Positions 29,429 to 38,291 of a stretch of 64,000 bases of DNA are shown here, one piece after another. The stretch's first letter is position 1; each line of letters begins with the position of its first letter. Both the position numbers and the translations under genes were made by a program. The DNA is taken from positions 7,727,501 to 7,791,500 of the forward strand of contig JAPFFF010000005.1 in assembly GCA_039105265.1 (NCBI GenBank), read 5' to 3'. Source of the DNA: Tritrichomonas musculus (Eukaryota > Parabasalia > Tritrichomonadida > Tritrichomonadidae). The notes under the pieces are model-generated. The model ran no database searches and was not told where the DNA came from. It saw nothing but the letters and a program-made list of their open reading frames with translations.

Positions 29429-32400
29429 ATGGCTGCTACGCAGACTCTTGCAAAGCAAGTGGACAACCAGCTCATTTCCAAACTATCCAAGAAGCAAATT
29501 TTATCCCTCCCAGGATTCCAAAATAAAGGGAAACAAACCGTAAAAAAACTCCGAGAAGAGCTCAGACAAAATATCTCTCGAATGAAATTAAACAAAAGAG
29601 GCTTGAAAGTGAAGGATTATATCAAGGCATTTAATGAAAGTGATGATAAGTTGTTTAACAATCTGCGCAGGCAAAAGAATATCAGACAAAAAGAAAAGGC
29701 ATCGCGAAGAGAATACAAACAAAGCATCAAAAATAATGCCAGAGCAGAAAGGGATATATTAAATATTTCGGTCGATTTGTACTCTACAGCTAAGACCGAA
29801 GCCAGAAAAGAGTACAAGGAAAGAGTCAAAAATATTAAAGATAAGCCAAAATTTAAGAAGCAGATGAAGGAATTTATGATGAAAGCGAACAAAGAAATTT
29901 CATTCGAAATAGTTATTGGAGATGATGAAGATACCAGGATGGCATTTACTGAAACTCTAAGGCAGCTTCACAAGAAGAATAAAAAGAACGTGGTAGTAAA
30001 AAGTGAGTCGTTAGATGGGGAGGAATATAAGTGGTATACCATCTCATCGGCACGAAATATCGACACAACTATTGGTCATATCTCCGGTACAATAGATTTA
30101 AATGATGATTGTTCTGATAATAATCCTTGGATTGGTAATGTATTTATCCCAGCAAAATATCAATTACTCTTCATTCAAAACAAAAAGAAAGGCAAACAAA
30201 CCGTCTTCACAATCAATAAACAAACTAGTAAAGGGAAGCTATATGAAGAAGAAGTAGAAATTGATGAAGATTATAGAGAAAAACCAGACGGAGGATTCTT
30301 TCCATATATCAATCTTTCTGATATTGATTTGACTATATATCAAATATTTAAGTCTGTGGAGAAGAAAAATTATCAAGATAATTGCCTGGTCTATGCATGT
30401 ATTCAATCAAAAGTTTTCTCAGAGGAAGAGATAAATCATCTACGTTCCATGGTGAAAACAAGGATGGTGCCAAATAGTTTAATATATGATATTGCTAAAT
30501 ATTTTAAATGCCATTTTATTGTCAGGAGGATTGATGAAAAATATGCTACGAGAGACCAACAGCAAATCAAAATAGATACCCGAAAGAAAGCCTGGGCTAA
30601 AGCTTTTAACAGGACTGTAGACCTGTTATTATACAAAAATCATTACATGATTAACAAACCCGTGGGAAACACAAAGCTGATTACAGTCCTACGAAAGCTA
30701 TTTAAAGAAGGCATGTTCAGAGAAATAAAATCTTGCGAGATGAATATTTTGGCCACAAATGAATATAACAGTCATCTAGCAGATTATCAAGATTTAAATT
30801 ATGACCCTTCCCTTTGCTGTCAAAAAATAGATTCGTCTGTTATGAAAAAAGAGAGGGAATGGTCAAAGATATACTACTCTGATTTTGAGACCGATACAAC
30901 ACTATCACCCCATAAACCATATCTTAACATTACAGTATATAGAACAAAAGAATTGATACATAAAATGGTTTTTGATGGGGATAATATAGCCGAGAGATTA
31001 TTAAAATCTTTGGAAAATAATTCTTTGACATACTTTCATAATCTAAAATATGATGCCTGCTTCTTCATCAACACCCCTGGATGGGACGTCCAAATAACTG
31101 AAAGGAACGGTACAATTCTTCAAATTGTCATGACAAAATATAAAGAAATTGAAGGGACGGACAAGAAGACAAAGAAGCCAAGGAAAATCACAATCATAGA
31201 AAAGAGATTAACCTTCCGAAATAGCTACTCTTTGATACCTGCTGCCCTATCTTCCTTCGCTAAAATGTTCCAACTACCCGTCCACAAAGAAGTGATGGCA
31301 TATAAAATATACACAGAAAAAAATATCAAACGAAAAGAAGTCTCAGCACTAGAATTCCAACTACAATATTATCTCGAAAATAAAGACAAAAAAACACTTC
31401 AACAAATAAAACAAGACTGGAAACAGCTTATCGATAATGCAATAAATTGTGGCGCTTATGAAAATCTCCAGATAGACATTATGAAATACGCCATCTATTA
31501 TTGTAAGCTCGACTGTATTGTTTTGATGAAAGGAGTAGAGAAATTTAATCGAGACTTGATAGAAGTGTTCAGACAAACAAAAACAGATATGCTAGACGTC
31601 CATAATTTTATCTCTATCTCTTCGATTGGATATTATTATGCCTACAAATTTGGTTGCTTCGATGAGTGCTATCAGCTAAGTGGTAAGCCACAAAACTTTA
31701 TCCAGAGATGTGTTTCTGGGGGAAGAACTATGACAGCCAACAATGAAAAGCAGTATGTAGAAGCGAGAATACAAGATTTCGATGCCGTCTCTTTATATCC
31801 GTCGGCCATGAGTATTATGTCTGGAGTGCCCAAAGGAATGCCTAAAATAATTCCTGAAGGAATATCTACTGAAGAACTATTACGTTATGACCAGTTCTTT
31901 GCTGAAATAAACATTAAAAAACTAAGCTGTAAATCAGATAAGCCATATAAATTTGGGCAGGTATTTAGCAGGAACGACCAGGGCTCAAAAATATTTACCA
32001 ACAATCCAACAGACCACTATTATATTGACAAGAGAGCTTTTATGGACCTGATGGAATTTTATACTTTTGACTACGATTTTTATCGAGGATATTATTTTGA
32101 CGAAGGATTTAATAGTAAAATTAATATATTCATCGAGAAATTGTTTAATCTCCGAAAGAAATATCAGGATGCAAAAAATCCTCTACAACAAACTATTAAA
32201 CTCCTCTTGAATTCTATTTATGGAAAATCTATTCTCAAAGCCACTACGACAGAAACAAAATGCATACCAAAAGATAAAGCCATCAAATATATCTGGAAAA
32301 ATTATAATTATATCACAGAAATAATAGAGAATAAATCAATCGAAAATGTGTATGTCAAGAAAGTAAAACCAATAAATAATCACTTTAATCTACCACACTT

Positions 32401-32917
32401 TGGAGCAAGTGTGTTGTCCTGGAGTAAGCATTTGATGAATAGAGTGATAAGTTCAGCAGAGCAGAATGGGATTGAAATATACTACACAGACACGGACAGT
32501 ATACATATCAAAGAAGAAGATGTAGCAAGGATAGGAGAAGTGTTCAAAAAGAGATATGGAAAGGAGTTAATAGGCAAAAAGATGACTCAGTTTCACTGTG
32601 ATTTTGATTCGTTTGAAGGAGCTGTTGGGGCTGTTCATTCAAGAAAATTAATAGCTCTGGGAAAGAAATCATATCTCGACATTTTGGTAGATGAGAAGGG
32701 GAATGAAGGCCTACATATAAGACTGAAAGGAATTCCTAAACAATGTATTCTAAACAAAGCAAAGAGGATGAATATATCAGTGGAGGAGTTATTTGAGAAA
32801 TTATATTGTGGCGAGGAGGTAGTTTTCAATCTTCTTGATGGGGCTAATTGTTTCAAAAAAAATAGCTCATACCAACAGATAAATTTACCAACATTTGAGA
32901 GAAGAATCAAATTTTGA
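29429..32917 (+). CDS. Polinton protein-primed family B DNA polymerase
   Basis: 1162 residues, in the usual 1000-1300 range. Exonuclease motifs: DFETD (D485), HNLKYD (H537) and YCKLDC (D695). Polymerase motifs: A, DFDAVSLYPSAM (from D783); B, LLLNSIYGK (N928); C, YTDTDS (Y1019, D1021, D1023). A long basic N-terminal region (1-150, many KKxK and RR) may hold the terminal-protein function, and DNCLVYAC near residue 315 resembles the small conserved block found in many Polinton polymerases. It would replicate the linear element by protein priming at the TIR ends. A TTTTTTATCAC word precedes the start by about 25 bases. Confidence 0.97.
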   Translation: MAATQTLAKQVDNQLISKLSKKQILSLPGFQNKGKQTVKKLREELRQNISRMKLNKRGLKVKDYIKAFNESDDKLFNNLRRQKNIRQKEKASRREYKQSIKNNARAERDILNISVDLYSTAKTEARKEYKERVKNIKDKPKFKKQMKEFMMKANKEISFEIVIGDDEDTRMAFTETLRQLHKKNKKNVVVKSESLDGEEYKWYTISSARNIDTTIGHISGTIDLNDDCSDNNPWIGNVFIPAKYQLLFIQNKKKGKQTVFTINKQTSKGKLYEEEVEIDEDYREKPDGGFFPYINLSDIDLTIYQIFKSVEKKNYQDNCLVYACIQSKVFSEEEINHLRSMVKTRMVPNSLIYDIAKYFKCHFIVRRIDEKYATRDQQQIKIDTRKKAWAKAFNRTVDLLLYKNHYMINKPVGNTKLITVLRKLFKEGMFREIKSCEMNILATNEYNSHLADYQDLNYDPSLCCQKIDSSVMKKEREWSKIYYSDFETDTTLSPHKPYLNITVYRTKELIHKMVFDGDNIAERLLKSLENNSLTYFHNLKYDACFFINTPGWDVQITERNGTILQIVMTKYKEIEGTDKKTKKPRKITIIEKRLTFRNSYSLIPAALSSFAKMFQLPVHKEVMAYKIYTEKNIKRKEVSALEFQLQYYLENKDKKTLQQIKQDWKQLIDNAINCGAYENLQIDIMKYAIYYCKLDCIVLMKGVEKFNRDLIEVFRQTKTDMLDVHNFISISSIGYYYAYKFGCFDECYQLSGKPQNFIQRCVSGGRTMTANNEKQYVEARIQDFDAVSLYPSAMSIMSGVPKGMPKIIPEGISTEELLRYDQFFAEINIKKLSCKSDKPYKFGQVFSRNDQGSKIFTNNPTDHYYIDKRAFMDLMEFYTFDYDFYRGYYFDEGFNSKINIFIEKLFNLRKKYQDAKNPLQQTIKLLLNSIYGKSILKATTTETKCIPKDKAIKYIWKNYNYITEIIENKSIENVYVKKVKPINNHFNLPHFGASVLSWSKHLMNRVISSAEQNGIEIYYTDTDSIHIKEEDVARIGEVFKKRYGKELIGKKMTQFHCDFDSFEGAVGAVHSRKLIALGKKSYLDILVDEKGNEGLHIRLKGIPKQCILNKAKRMNISVEELFEKLYCGEEVVFNLLDGANCFKKNSSYQQINLPTFERRIKF

Positions 32918-32937
32918 AGTATATATGAGGCTTTTTT

Positions 32938-33240
32938 TAGGGTGATTTTGAAAATGGGATCGAAAATGGGATCGAAAAAATGAAAATGGGATTGATTGAA
33001 AAAGACCCTATTTTAGCTGTTTTTTGACCTAAAAAGTGCTTAAATCAGCCTCTTTTCTAAAAACTCCTATCCCATTTTTGATCCCATTTTTAATCCCATT
33101 TTTAAAAAAAGATATATAAATATAAATTTGTGTTTTCTTAAAAATAAATTATATAACTCTTCTATAGTTCGTATATATATTGTTAGAAATTTTTGGGGGG
33201 ATCAAAAATGGGATCAAAAATGGGATCAAAAATGGGATAG
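32938..33240. repeat. GGGATC(A/G)AAAAT iterons in three clusters
   Basis: Clusters at about 32953-32990 (plus), 33067-33105 (minus orientation) and 33199-33240 (plus) carry two to four copies each of TGGGATCRAAAA. They fill the gap between the polymerase and the coiled-coil gene. Confidence 0.85.
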
Positions 33241-33270
33241 CGTTTTTTTTTTTATTTTTTTAATTTTTTT

Positions 33271-33283
33271 ATCACGAAGCCAA
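33271..33283 (+). promoter_or_regulatory. ATCACGA-N3-CAA start motif, coiled-coil gene
   Basis: ATCACGAAGCCAA directly before the ATG at 33284, after a T run. Same spacing as the TIR gene; this fixes the start against the longer frame from 33128. Confidence 0.65.
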
Positions 33284-33505
33284 ATGTGTCAAGAAATGAC
33301 ATTACAAGAAGCCCTCCAAGAAATTCAAAAATTAAAAGCTGAAAATAAAATGAAAGACGAACAGATTGCTGAACTCACTACAAAATTGGAAAAATCAGAA
33401 GCTGAAAATGAGAAATTAAATATGTTGTTGGAAGAAAATGACAATGAATGGGCAAACAGCATGCGAGATGTAAAAGAAGAAATACAAGAGCTAAAGACAG
33501 AGTAG
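33284..33505 (+). CDS. Polinton 73-residue coiled-coil protein
   Basis: Almost entirely a charged heptad helix (LQEALQEIQKLKAEN, IAELTTKLEKSEAENEKL), so probably a dimer or trimer. Its end overlaps the start region of the HNH gene by 58 bases in another frame. No function is assigned. Confidence 0.55.
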   Translation: MCQEMTLQEALQEIQKLKAENKMKDEQIAELTTKLEKSEAENEKLNMLLEENDNEWANSMRDVKEEIQELKTE

Positions 33506-34125
33506 ACGATTTGGAGAACAGAGAAGACGATTTGTATGACGATATAGTATATCCAGAAGCCCAAACAGAAGGGGAGGCCCAGTGGTTTGATGTGAAAGAT
33601 GATGATGAATATGAGATTAAAAATGTATATCCATATGATATTAGACGAAAGAGAGATGGAAAAATAATTACTAATACTTTAAATAAAAAGAGTGGATATA
33701 TTCAAATAGCTTTAAATCAAAAGCCCTATCGAAAGCATATTCTTGTGGCCAAACACTTCATTCCAAATCCCGACCACCTCCCTATCGTCGACCATAAAAA
33801 TCACGATAGAACAGACTATCATGTGTCAAATCTTCGGTGGGTATCAGCTAAAGAAAACAGCAAAAATAAATATGGATACAAAGGCCAAAAGTATAATTAT
33901 CTAGATGACCTGCCTGCGGATTGTCAACAAATTACTTTATTCAAAGGGTGGGAGTTTGAAAATTATTTCATTAGTTCAGACAATAAAATTTGGTTCTACA
34001 ATGGAAATCAATACAGAGAATTAAAAATTTATAAGAGCCGAAGCTATTTATATGTTAGTATGTTGGATATAAATAATAAACATCACAGCATTGGATTAAA
34101 TGCTTTGATTCAAGAATATAATTGA
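33448..34125 (+). CDS. Polinton HNH endonuclease (NUMOD4/HNH_3-like)
   Basis: 225 residues. The centre has the homing-type signature: a NUMOD4-like lead (SGYIQIALNQKPYRKHILVAKHF), then VDHKNHDRTDYHVSNLRWVS and AKENSKNK, i.e. the HNH nuclease core and its downstream helix. The C-terminal ~90 residues look like a second, degenerate DNA-binding repeat (GWEFENYFISSDNKIWF). Such enzymes cut DNA at long sites and are often selfish passengers in viruses. It is the last plus-strand gene before the convergent structural block. The precise start is uncertain because it overlaps the coiled-coil gene. Confidence 0.8.
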   Translation: MGKQHARCKRRNTRAKDRVDDLENREDDLYDDIVYPEAQTEGEAQWFDVKDDDEYEIKNVYPYDIRRKRDGKIITNTLNKKSGYIQIALNQKPYRKHILVAKHFIPNPDHLPIVDHKNHDRTDYHVSNLRWVSAKENSKNKYGYKGQKYNYLDDLPADCQQITLFKGWEFENYFISSDNKIWFYNGNQYRELKIYKSRSYLYVSMLDINNKHHSIGLNALIQEYN

Positions 34126-34164
34126 GCAGCAAAAAAAAATACCTCCATCTAATATTTTTTTACT

Positions 34165-34449
34165 TTATGCCTTCACTAATTCAGCCAATTTTTTCAGCTC
34201 CTCTAGCTCTTTTTTCTTTCGTAGCCTATACTCCTTTTGTTGTTGCCTTCTTGCCTCGAGCCTTTCCTCTGGTGTATTGTATTTACTCTTTCTGCCTCGC
34301 TTTTGTTTTTCAGGGAGGGGTTCGGCTTGGGTTTCCTCTTCAGCTTTTTCTTCAGAGATTATTTTTAAATTCTCTTCGGATTTACTTTTAGATAGTTTTT
34401 TTATAATATCAGTTTTATTGAATTGTGTGAGGTCTATTTGATTAGTCAT
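34165..34449 (-). CDS. Polinton small basic protein, AT-hook plus bZIP-like
   Basis: 94 residues from the ATG at 34449, which directly follows the ATCACGA start motif; the longer frame to 34494 is less likely. An acidic N-terminal half is followed by KRGRKSKYNTPEERLEARRQ and a basic helix with Leu repeats (KEYRLRKKKELEELKKL). Small proteins of this type are frequent in large DNA viruses and Polintons and probably bind DNA. It may regulate transcription (inference). Confidence 0.6.
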   Translation of the reverse strand: MTNQIDLTQFNKTDIIKKLSKSKSEENLKIISEEKAEEETQAEPLPEKQKRGRKSKYNTPEERLEARRQQQKEYRLRKKKELEELKKLAELVKA

Positions 34450-34462
34450 TTGCCTTCGTGAT
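34450..34462 (-). promoter_or_regulatory. ATCACGA-N3-CAA start motif, bZIP-like gene
   Basis: Read on the minus strand, ATCACGAAGGCAA directly precedes the ATG at 34449. Third independent gene with the same core and spacing. Confidence 0.65.
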
Positions 34463-34480
34463 AAAATGTAAAATAAATTT

Positions 34481-35005
34481 CTAAACACACACATATTTCA
34501 AACACAGATGATATTTGTTAATTAGTTCGTTGTATTGTTTGTTATATACTTGCTTGAAGTCCATACAAACTTCTCCCTTGTCGTTTACTATTTTTATTGC
34601 TTCGATTCTGCGTATCGGATTAGCTTTCCCAGCACAGCATTTTATATCTTCATCCACATGCAATTCTACCATCTCAGCTTTGACAGAACATTTAATTATA
34701 TCAATCAACGCCTCTACTGGAACAATGATACAATTTTTTGAAATAAGATTAGTTAGCAAAGCTTTATCTTGGTTCAATAAAATATTGGCAAAAGTCTCGA
34801 GAATAATATATTTTACATCTTTTACATCGTCTTCTGGGCTGTCTTCTAGCTCCACATTTCTTGTTATCACAATCTCTTCCTTCCCATCATCCCTTTTGTT
34901 TATGATGATATTGTTATTAATATTTGATGTTGATTGAGCTGCGGCTTGTGGTTCTAATGATAAATTAGCATTAACACCTGCATTATTTGCTCGTTTCTTA
35001 ATCAT
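34481..35005 (-). CDS. Polinton unknown protein, 174 aa
   Basis: A low-complexity Asn/Ala/Gln N terminus (about 1-40) is followed by an acidic linker and a mixed alpha/beta domain (YIILETFANILL, IIVPVEALIDIIKCSVKAEM) with several Cys. An eight-T run lies nine bases before the start, as for other genes of the structural block. It abuts the bZIP-like gene. Not recognised. Confidence 0.55.
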   Translation of the reverse strand: MIKKRANNAGVNANLSLEPQAAAQSTSNINNNIIINKRDDGKEEIVITRNVELEDSPEDDVKDVKYIILETFANILLNQDKALLTNLISKNCIIVPVEALIDIIKCSVKAEMVELHVDEDIKCCAGKANPIRRIEAIKIVNDKGEVCMDFKQVYNKQYNELINKYHLCLKYVCV

Positions 35006-35028
35006 TTCATTTCGAAAAAAAATTTTAT

Positions 35029-35457
35029 TTAATAGATTATGTTCTCTATTTTTACTTTATGCTGCGGGCCATATATGACATTCCCTTTATCTTTTTCATT
35101 AGCCTTCCCTTGTATCTCCCCTAATTTTTCAGGTTTCTTGAGGTAAGGAGGAAGGATGGGTGCTTTAGGAGCCTTATCTTTTTTTAAATAATACCCTCCG
35201 TCTGTGATGCTGACAGGTGGTTCATGCAAGGGTTTCGTTCTATGTTGATTACTCTTTGGTGGCCTCACAGGCTTGTTTTCAATATATTTGATAGGCGGTC
35301 TATTGTAATATGGATTAAATGTGATAGCATAAGTATTATCATTAGAGAATATGCCAAAATGATTAAAGCCTATGGTGTGTTCTGTTTTTGTTCCTTCGTT
35401 GAACATTTCTCCTTCTACTCCAATGATAGATGAACTAGGATTCCTATATTTATTCAT
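35029..35457 (-). CDS. Polinton unknown Pro-rich protein, 142 aa
   Basis: It has a short beta-like first half (HTIGFNHFGIFSNDNTYAITF) and a Pro/Lys-rich second half (PPKSNQHRTKPLHEPP, KAPILPPYLKKPEK). A seven-T run lies nine bases before the ATG. A capsid-associated or scaffold role fits the position between other structural genes but is inference. Confidence 0.55.
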   Translation of the reverse strand: MNKYRNPSSSIIGVEGEMFNEGTKTEHTIGFNHFGIFSNDNTYAITFNPYYNRPPIKYIENKPVRPPKSNQHRTKPLHEPPVSITDGGYYLKKDKAPKAPILPPYLKKPEKLGEIQGKANEKDKGNVIYGPQHKVKIENIIY

Positions 35458-35482
35458 TTCATTTCCAAAAAAATTATTCAGC

Positions 35483-35932
35483 TTACTCTAGGACGAGTGG
35501 TTGATGCTCCCCAATGTATAGTTCCGGCGTGCTTAAATTGTATTTCTCTCGTAGCTGAATAATTAATTCTTTCGTTTGTTTTGAAGCATTTTCTATAGAA
35601 TAATTATAGTAGCTATGCGCTTCATATACCTGTTCTTGATTTGAGCCGTTGATAAAGAACTCATTCATTTTATAATTTAATCGACGGCGAGAATTTGTGC
35701 TGATAACTACATGCTCTATTTCATATTCTTTGATTTTGTCAGGATATATTCTCCAGGTCTTTTTTTCTGTCTTAAGTGATATATATATTACTTTGCCCAA
35801 AAATTTGTTGCGAGAAAGCTGGATGGGAAATTTATCACAGAGGATAGCAAAATTACATTCCTTCCATTCTTCTGGATTTTCAGCGAGGGAGATAATATTG
35901 TTGATGTAATCGTAGACTCTTTGCTCTTGCAT
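35483..35932 (-). CDS. Polinton unknown protein next to the capsid gene, 149 aa
   Basis: The ATG at 35932 (MQEQRVYDYINNI) was chosen because it starts 37 bases after the capsid gene stop and has an eight-T run 13 bases upstream; the longer frame to 36058 would overlap the capsid gene. The fold looks alpha/beta with a possible strand pair (KVIYISLKTEKKTWRIYP). No catalytic motif is visible. It may be cotranscribed with the capsid gene. Confidence 0.6.
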   Translation of the reverse strand: MQEQRVYDYINNIISLAENPEEWKECNFAILCDKFPIQLSRNKFLGKVIYISLKTEKKTWRIYPDKIKEYEIEHVVISTNSRRRLNYKMNEFFINGSNQEQVYEAHSYYNYSIENASKQTKELIIQLREKYNLSTPELYIGEHQPLVLE

Positions 35933-35969
35933 TTGTGGTGGAGATAAAAAAAATTTTAAGAATGAATAT

Positions 35970-37568
35970 TTATTGTGGAGTAGTGAGGTCATAATTTCCA
36001 AGACGAACGAGAGGAGGCATACCATTAGGCTGAACCAAAATTGATATTGATGAATCAAATAAAAGACAAATTAGAGGTGGGGTTTGAACATCACTGGCAT
36101 ATGTATTTGCCCCAGTATTTTGTGATACAATAATTTCAAAATTAATAGGAGACAGAGATGTGAGTCCCTGCTGATATGTGTTGTCTGTCTCTGTTGGCAG
36201 AGCAATGAAAAAGCTGGTCCTGTCATCAGGATAATTTCCAGTTGAGCGTCTGTATGGTTGATTATTTGTTAGTGAAGCTACGACTTCTTTATTAAACCCG
36301 CTTTGTCCACCATTCATATTCATAGCGTTTTGGCAGTACTCTAAGAATTCTGGATACTCATCTGTCGTTCCAAATGCTTTTGCAGGGATGTTTCCATAGC
36401 CTCCACAGTTTAATTGAAATAGCTTAAATTGTGGATTCTTGAAGTAGGTATGATGAGTGTGCTTTTCAGGGAATAAACAAAATATTGAGTCAACAAAGCG
36501 AGGAGTAATAGTACAGGTGGTTTTGCAATTTGGATTTTTTAGTCTATTTGTTGTAGTATATACAGAAAGGGTTTGTGTAGGAAATGTTAATGGATGAGTT
36601 GGGTCAGCATATCTTTGAACGAGGCTGGAATAAATATTATCTTCAATACCAAAACATGGTATGATAGATGAGCATTCAGTAGTTTCATAACTGTTTACTT
36701 GGAATGTTCTGGGGTTTGCTGTAAGTGTTGTTTTGTCTGATGATATGGCAGTATACATTGTTATTGGTTCATTTATTGGAGTAAATTCATTTGTTATTTG
36801 ATCGAAAGTATATTTTGATATTTCTTTATAGTTATTTTGCAAACCTAGTTCTGGGCCCAAAGGACAGCATACCATTCCAGCACACGAGAAGAATAATCGA
36901 AGCTCTATCTTGCCTGCGAAGGCTGGGAGGTATTTAATATTAGAGAGTGGTAAGAATCGTCTTAAATCTATCTTGAGATGAATTTTATATTTTTGTTCAT
37001 ACCATTTAATACCATTTCTCTCTTTCCAATCAACAATGAATCCTGTTCTACTTCCTGACTTACCATTCCATATATCTTTATGTCTGGCCTTAGAATATAC
37101 ATCTGCTCTCTTTGTTGTTTCGTTGGCACAACAGGCTGTTAAAAATGATTCTTCACAACCAAAATTCTGTGTATAGATAGTAATGCCATTAGCCACGATT
37201 TCATATTTTTCGACGGCATCTCTAGCATCTTTAAAGCCAAACCAAACTCTATTGAATTGATAATTATCATCTGTATTTTCTATTTCTTTAACCTCTTGTC
37301 CAGCAGCTTCTTTAATACTGACTTCCATATCAGCTCTAATAAATCCATTATATATGTCTGCTGTATTGTTTGTGTTTGGAGATATAATAGCAGTGGTATA
37401 TGAGCCTTGGGGGATTGAAGGAGATGGAGAATATGATGTCTGGGGACTTATAGTATACTGTTTGTTGGTATCACTTAGGGCTATACAATTATCTACAATA
37501 TCAAAATATGATGCTATTTGGGTACATACTTCAGCTGATGTTCTGAGTTCAATCTCTGGATTAATCAT
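35970..37568 (-). CDS. Polinton major capsid protein (double jelly roll)
   Basis: 532 residues, a typical length. Beta-rich throughout, with the family-like run YKIHLKIDLRRFLPLSNIKY near residue 195 continuing into AGKIELRLFFS, the strand-and-turn pattern usual at the end of the first jelly roll of Polinton capsid proteins. It forms the capsomer trimer of the icosahedral shell. A seven-T run lies 11 bases before the ATG. Identification rests on that block, size and position in the structural block with ATPase and integrase; a fold prediction would settle it. Confidence 0.75.
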   Translation of the reverse strand: MINPEIELRTSAEVCTQIASYFDIVDNCIALSDTNKQYTISPQTSYSPSPSIPQGSYTTAIISPNTNNTADIYNGFIRADMEVSIKEAAGQEVKEIENTDDNYQFNRVWFGFKDARDAVEKYEIVANGITIYTQNFGCEESFLTACCANETTKRADVYSKARHKDIWNGKSGSRTGFIVDWKERNGIKWYEQKYKIHLKIDLRRFLPLSNIKYLPAFAGKIELRLFFSCAGMVCCPLGPELGLQNNYKEISKYTFDQITNEFTPINEPITMYTAISSDKTTLTANPRTFQVNSYETTECSSIIPCFGIEDNIYSSLVQRYADPTHPLTFPTQTLSVYTTTNRLKNPNCKTTCTITPRFVDSIFCLFPEKHTHHTYFKNPQFKLFQLNCGGYGNIPAKAFGTTDEYPEFLEYCQNAMNMNGGQSGFNKEVVASLTNNQPYRRSTGNYPDDRTSFFIALPTETDNTYQQGLTSLSPINFEIIVSQNTGANTYASDVQTPPLICLLFDSSISILVQPNGMPPLVRLGNYDLTTPQ

Positions 37569-37594
37569 GGTGTTTTTATAAAAAAATAAAAACT

Positions 37595-38227
37595 TTATAA
37601 CATATCAGAGAAAATATTATTCCTCCTTCTACGAATGACCTGAGGTTGAGGAGGAGGTGTTGGTGGTAGTTCTTCCTCTGGTTCTTCTTCTATATCATTG
37701 ACAAAGTCAACTTTGCCTGAAGTCAAATTAGGCTCTTGAATATATTGTGGCTGAGTATATTGGTAGTAGGGTTTGCTCATTTGTTTTTGCACCACTTCTT
37801 TTATCATCCTTTTTTGTTCTTTCTTTTCTCGTTTATTTTTTATTTCTTCCCCCAATAACTTTAGCTGATTTAATATTTCCATATTTATTGTAGGGTCCTC
37901 CGCTTGTCGGAGGCAGCGAGGGCTCGCAGCTTCAAAAATGGCTGAATTATTTGATTGCGGCTTAGTCCTTTCGATTTTTTTGGCAGAGCAGACCTTTCCC
38001 TGAGAGCAAGTGGGGAGAGGTTTGGTAGGCTCTTCTGCTGGCTCTTCTACTTCCTGCTCTTCTACCTGTGGTTCAGCTTGAGGTTTGGATAGGGGCTCTG
38101 TTCTTCTTTTCACAATATATTTATTCTCTTTTTTTGTAGGCAAGACATCCCACTCAGGGTCATCACGACCATTTAACCAGTTTTGTATTACTTGTAATCT
38201 CTTCGATCCAGTCAAATGTTTAGACAT
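37595..38227 (-). CDS. Polinton unknown charged, Pro/Glu-rich protein, 210 aa
   Basis: Largely disordered: an acidic Pro-rich middle (EEQEVEEPAEEPTKPLP), a basic helix (EEIKNKREKKEQKRMIKEVV) and an acidic, Pro-rich end with a terminal RRRRNN cluster. This resembles scaffold or core-associated proteins. Starts 26 bases after the capsid frame in transcription order upstream of it. Not recognised. Confidence 0.55.
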   Translation of the reverse strand: MSKHLTGSKRLQVIQNWLNGRDDPEWDVLPTKKENKYIVKRRTEPLSKPQAEPQVEEQEVEEPAEEPTKPLPTCSQGKVCSAKKIERTKPQSNNSAIFEAASPRCLRQAEDPTINMEILNQLKLLGEEIKNKREKKEQKRMIKEVVQKQMSKPYYQYTQPQYIQEPNLTSGKVDFVNDIEEEPEEELPPTPPPQPQVIRRRRNNIFSDML

Positions 38228-38291
38228 TTAAATAATATTAAAATCGCTTTCTTTGAGTTTTATTTGCTTTTTTGGAGTTTTTGGGAGTTTT

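Noticed and set aside
34122-34391. Plus-strand hydrophobic 89-residue frame
   Set aside because: Antisense of the charged bZIP-like gene, which has a good start motif.
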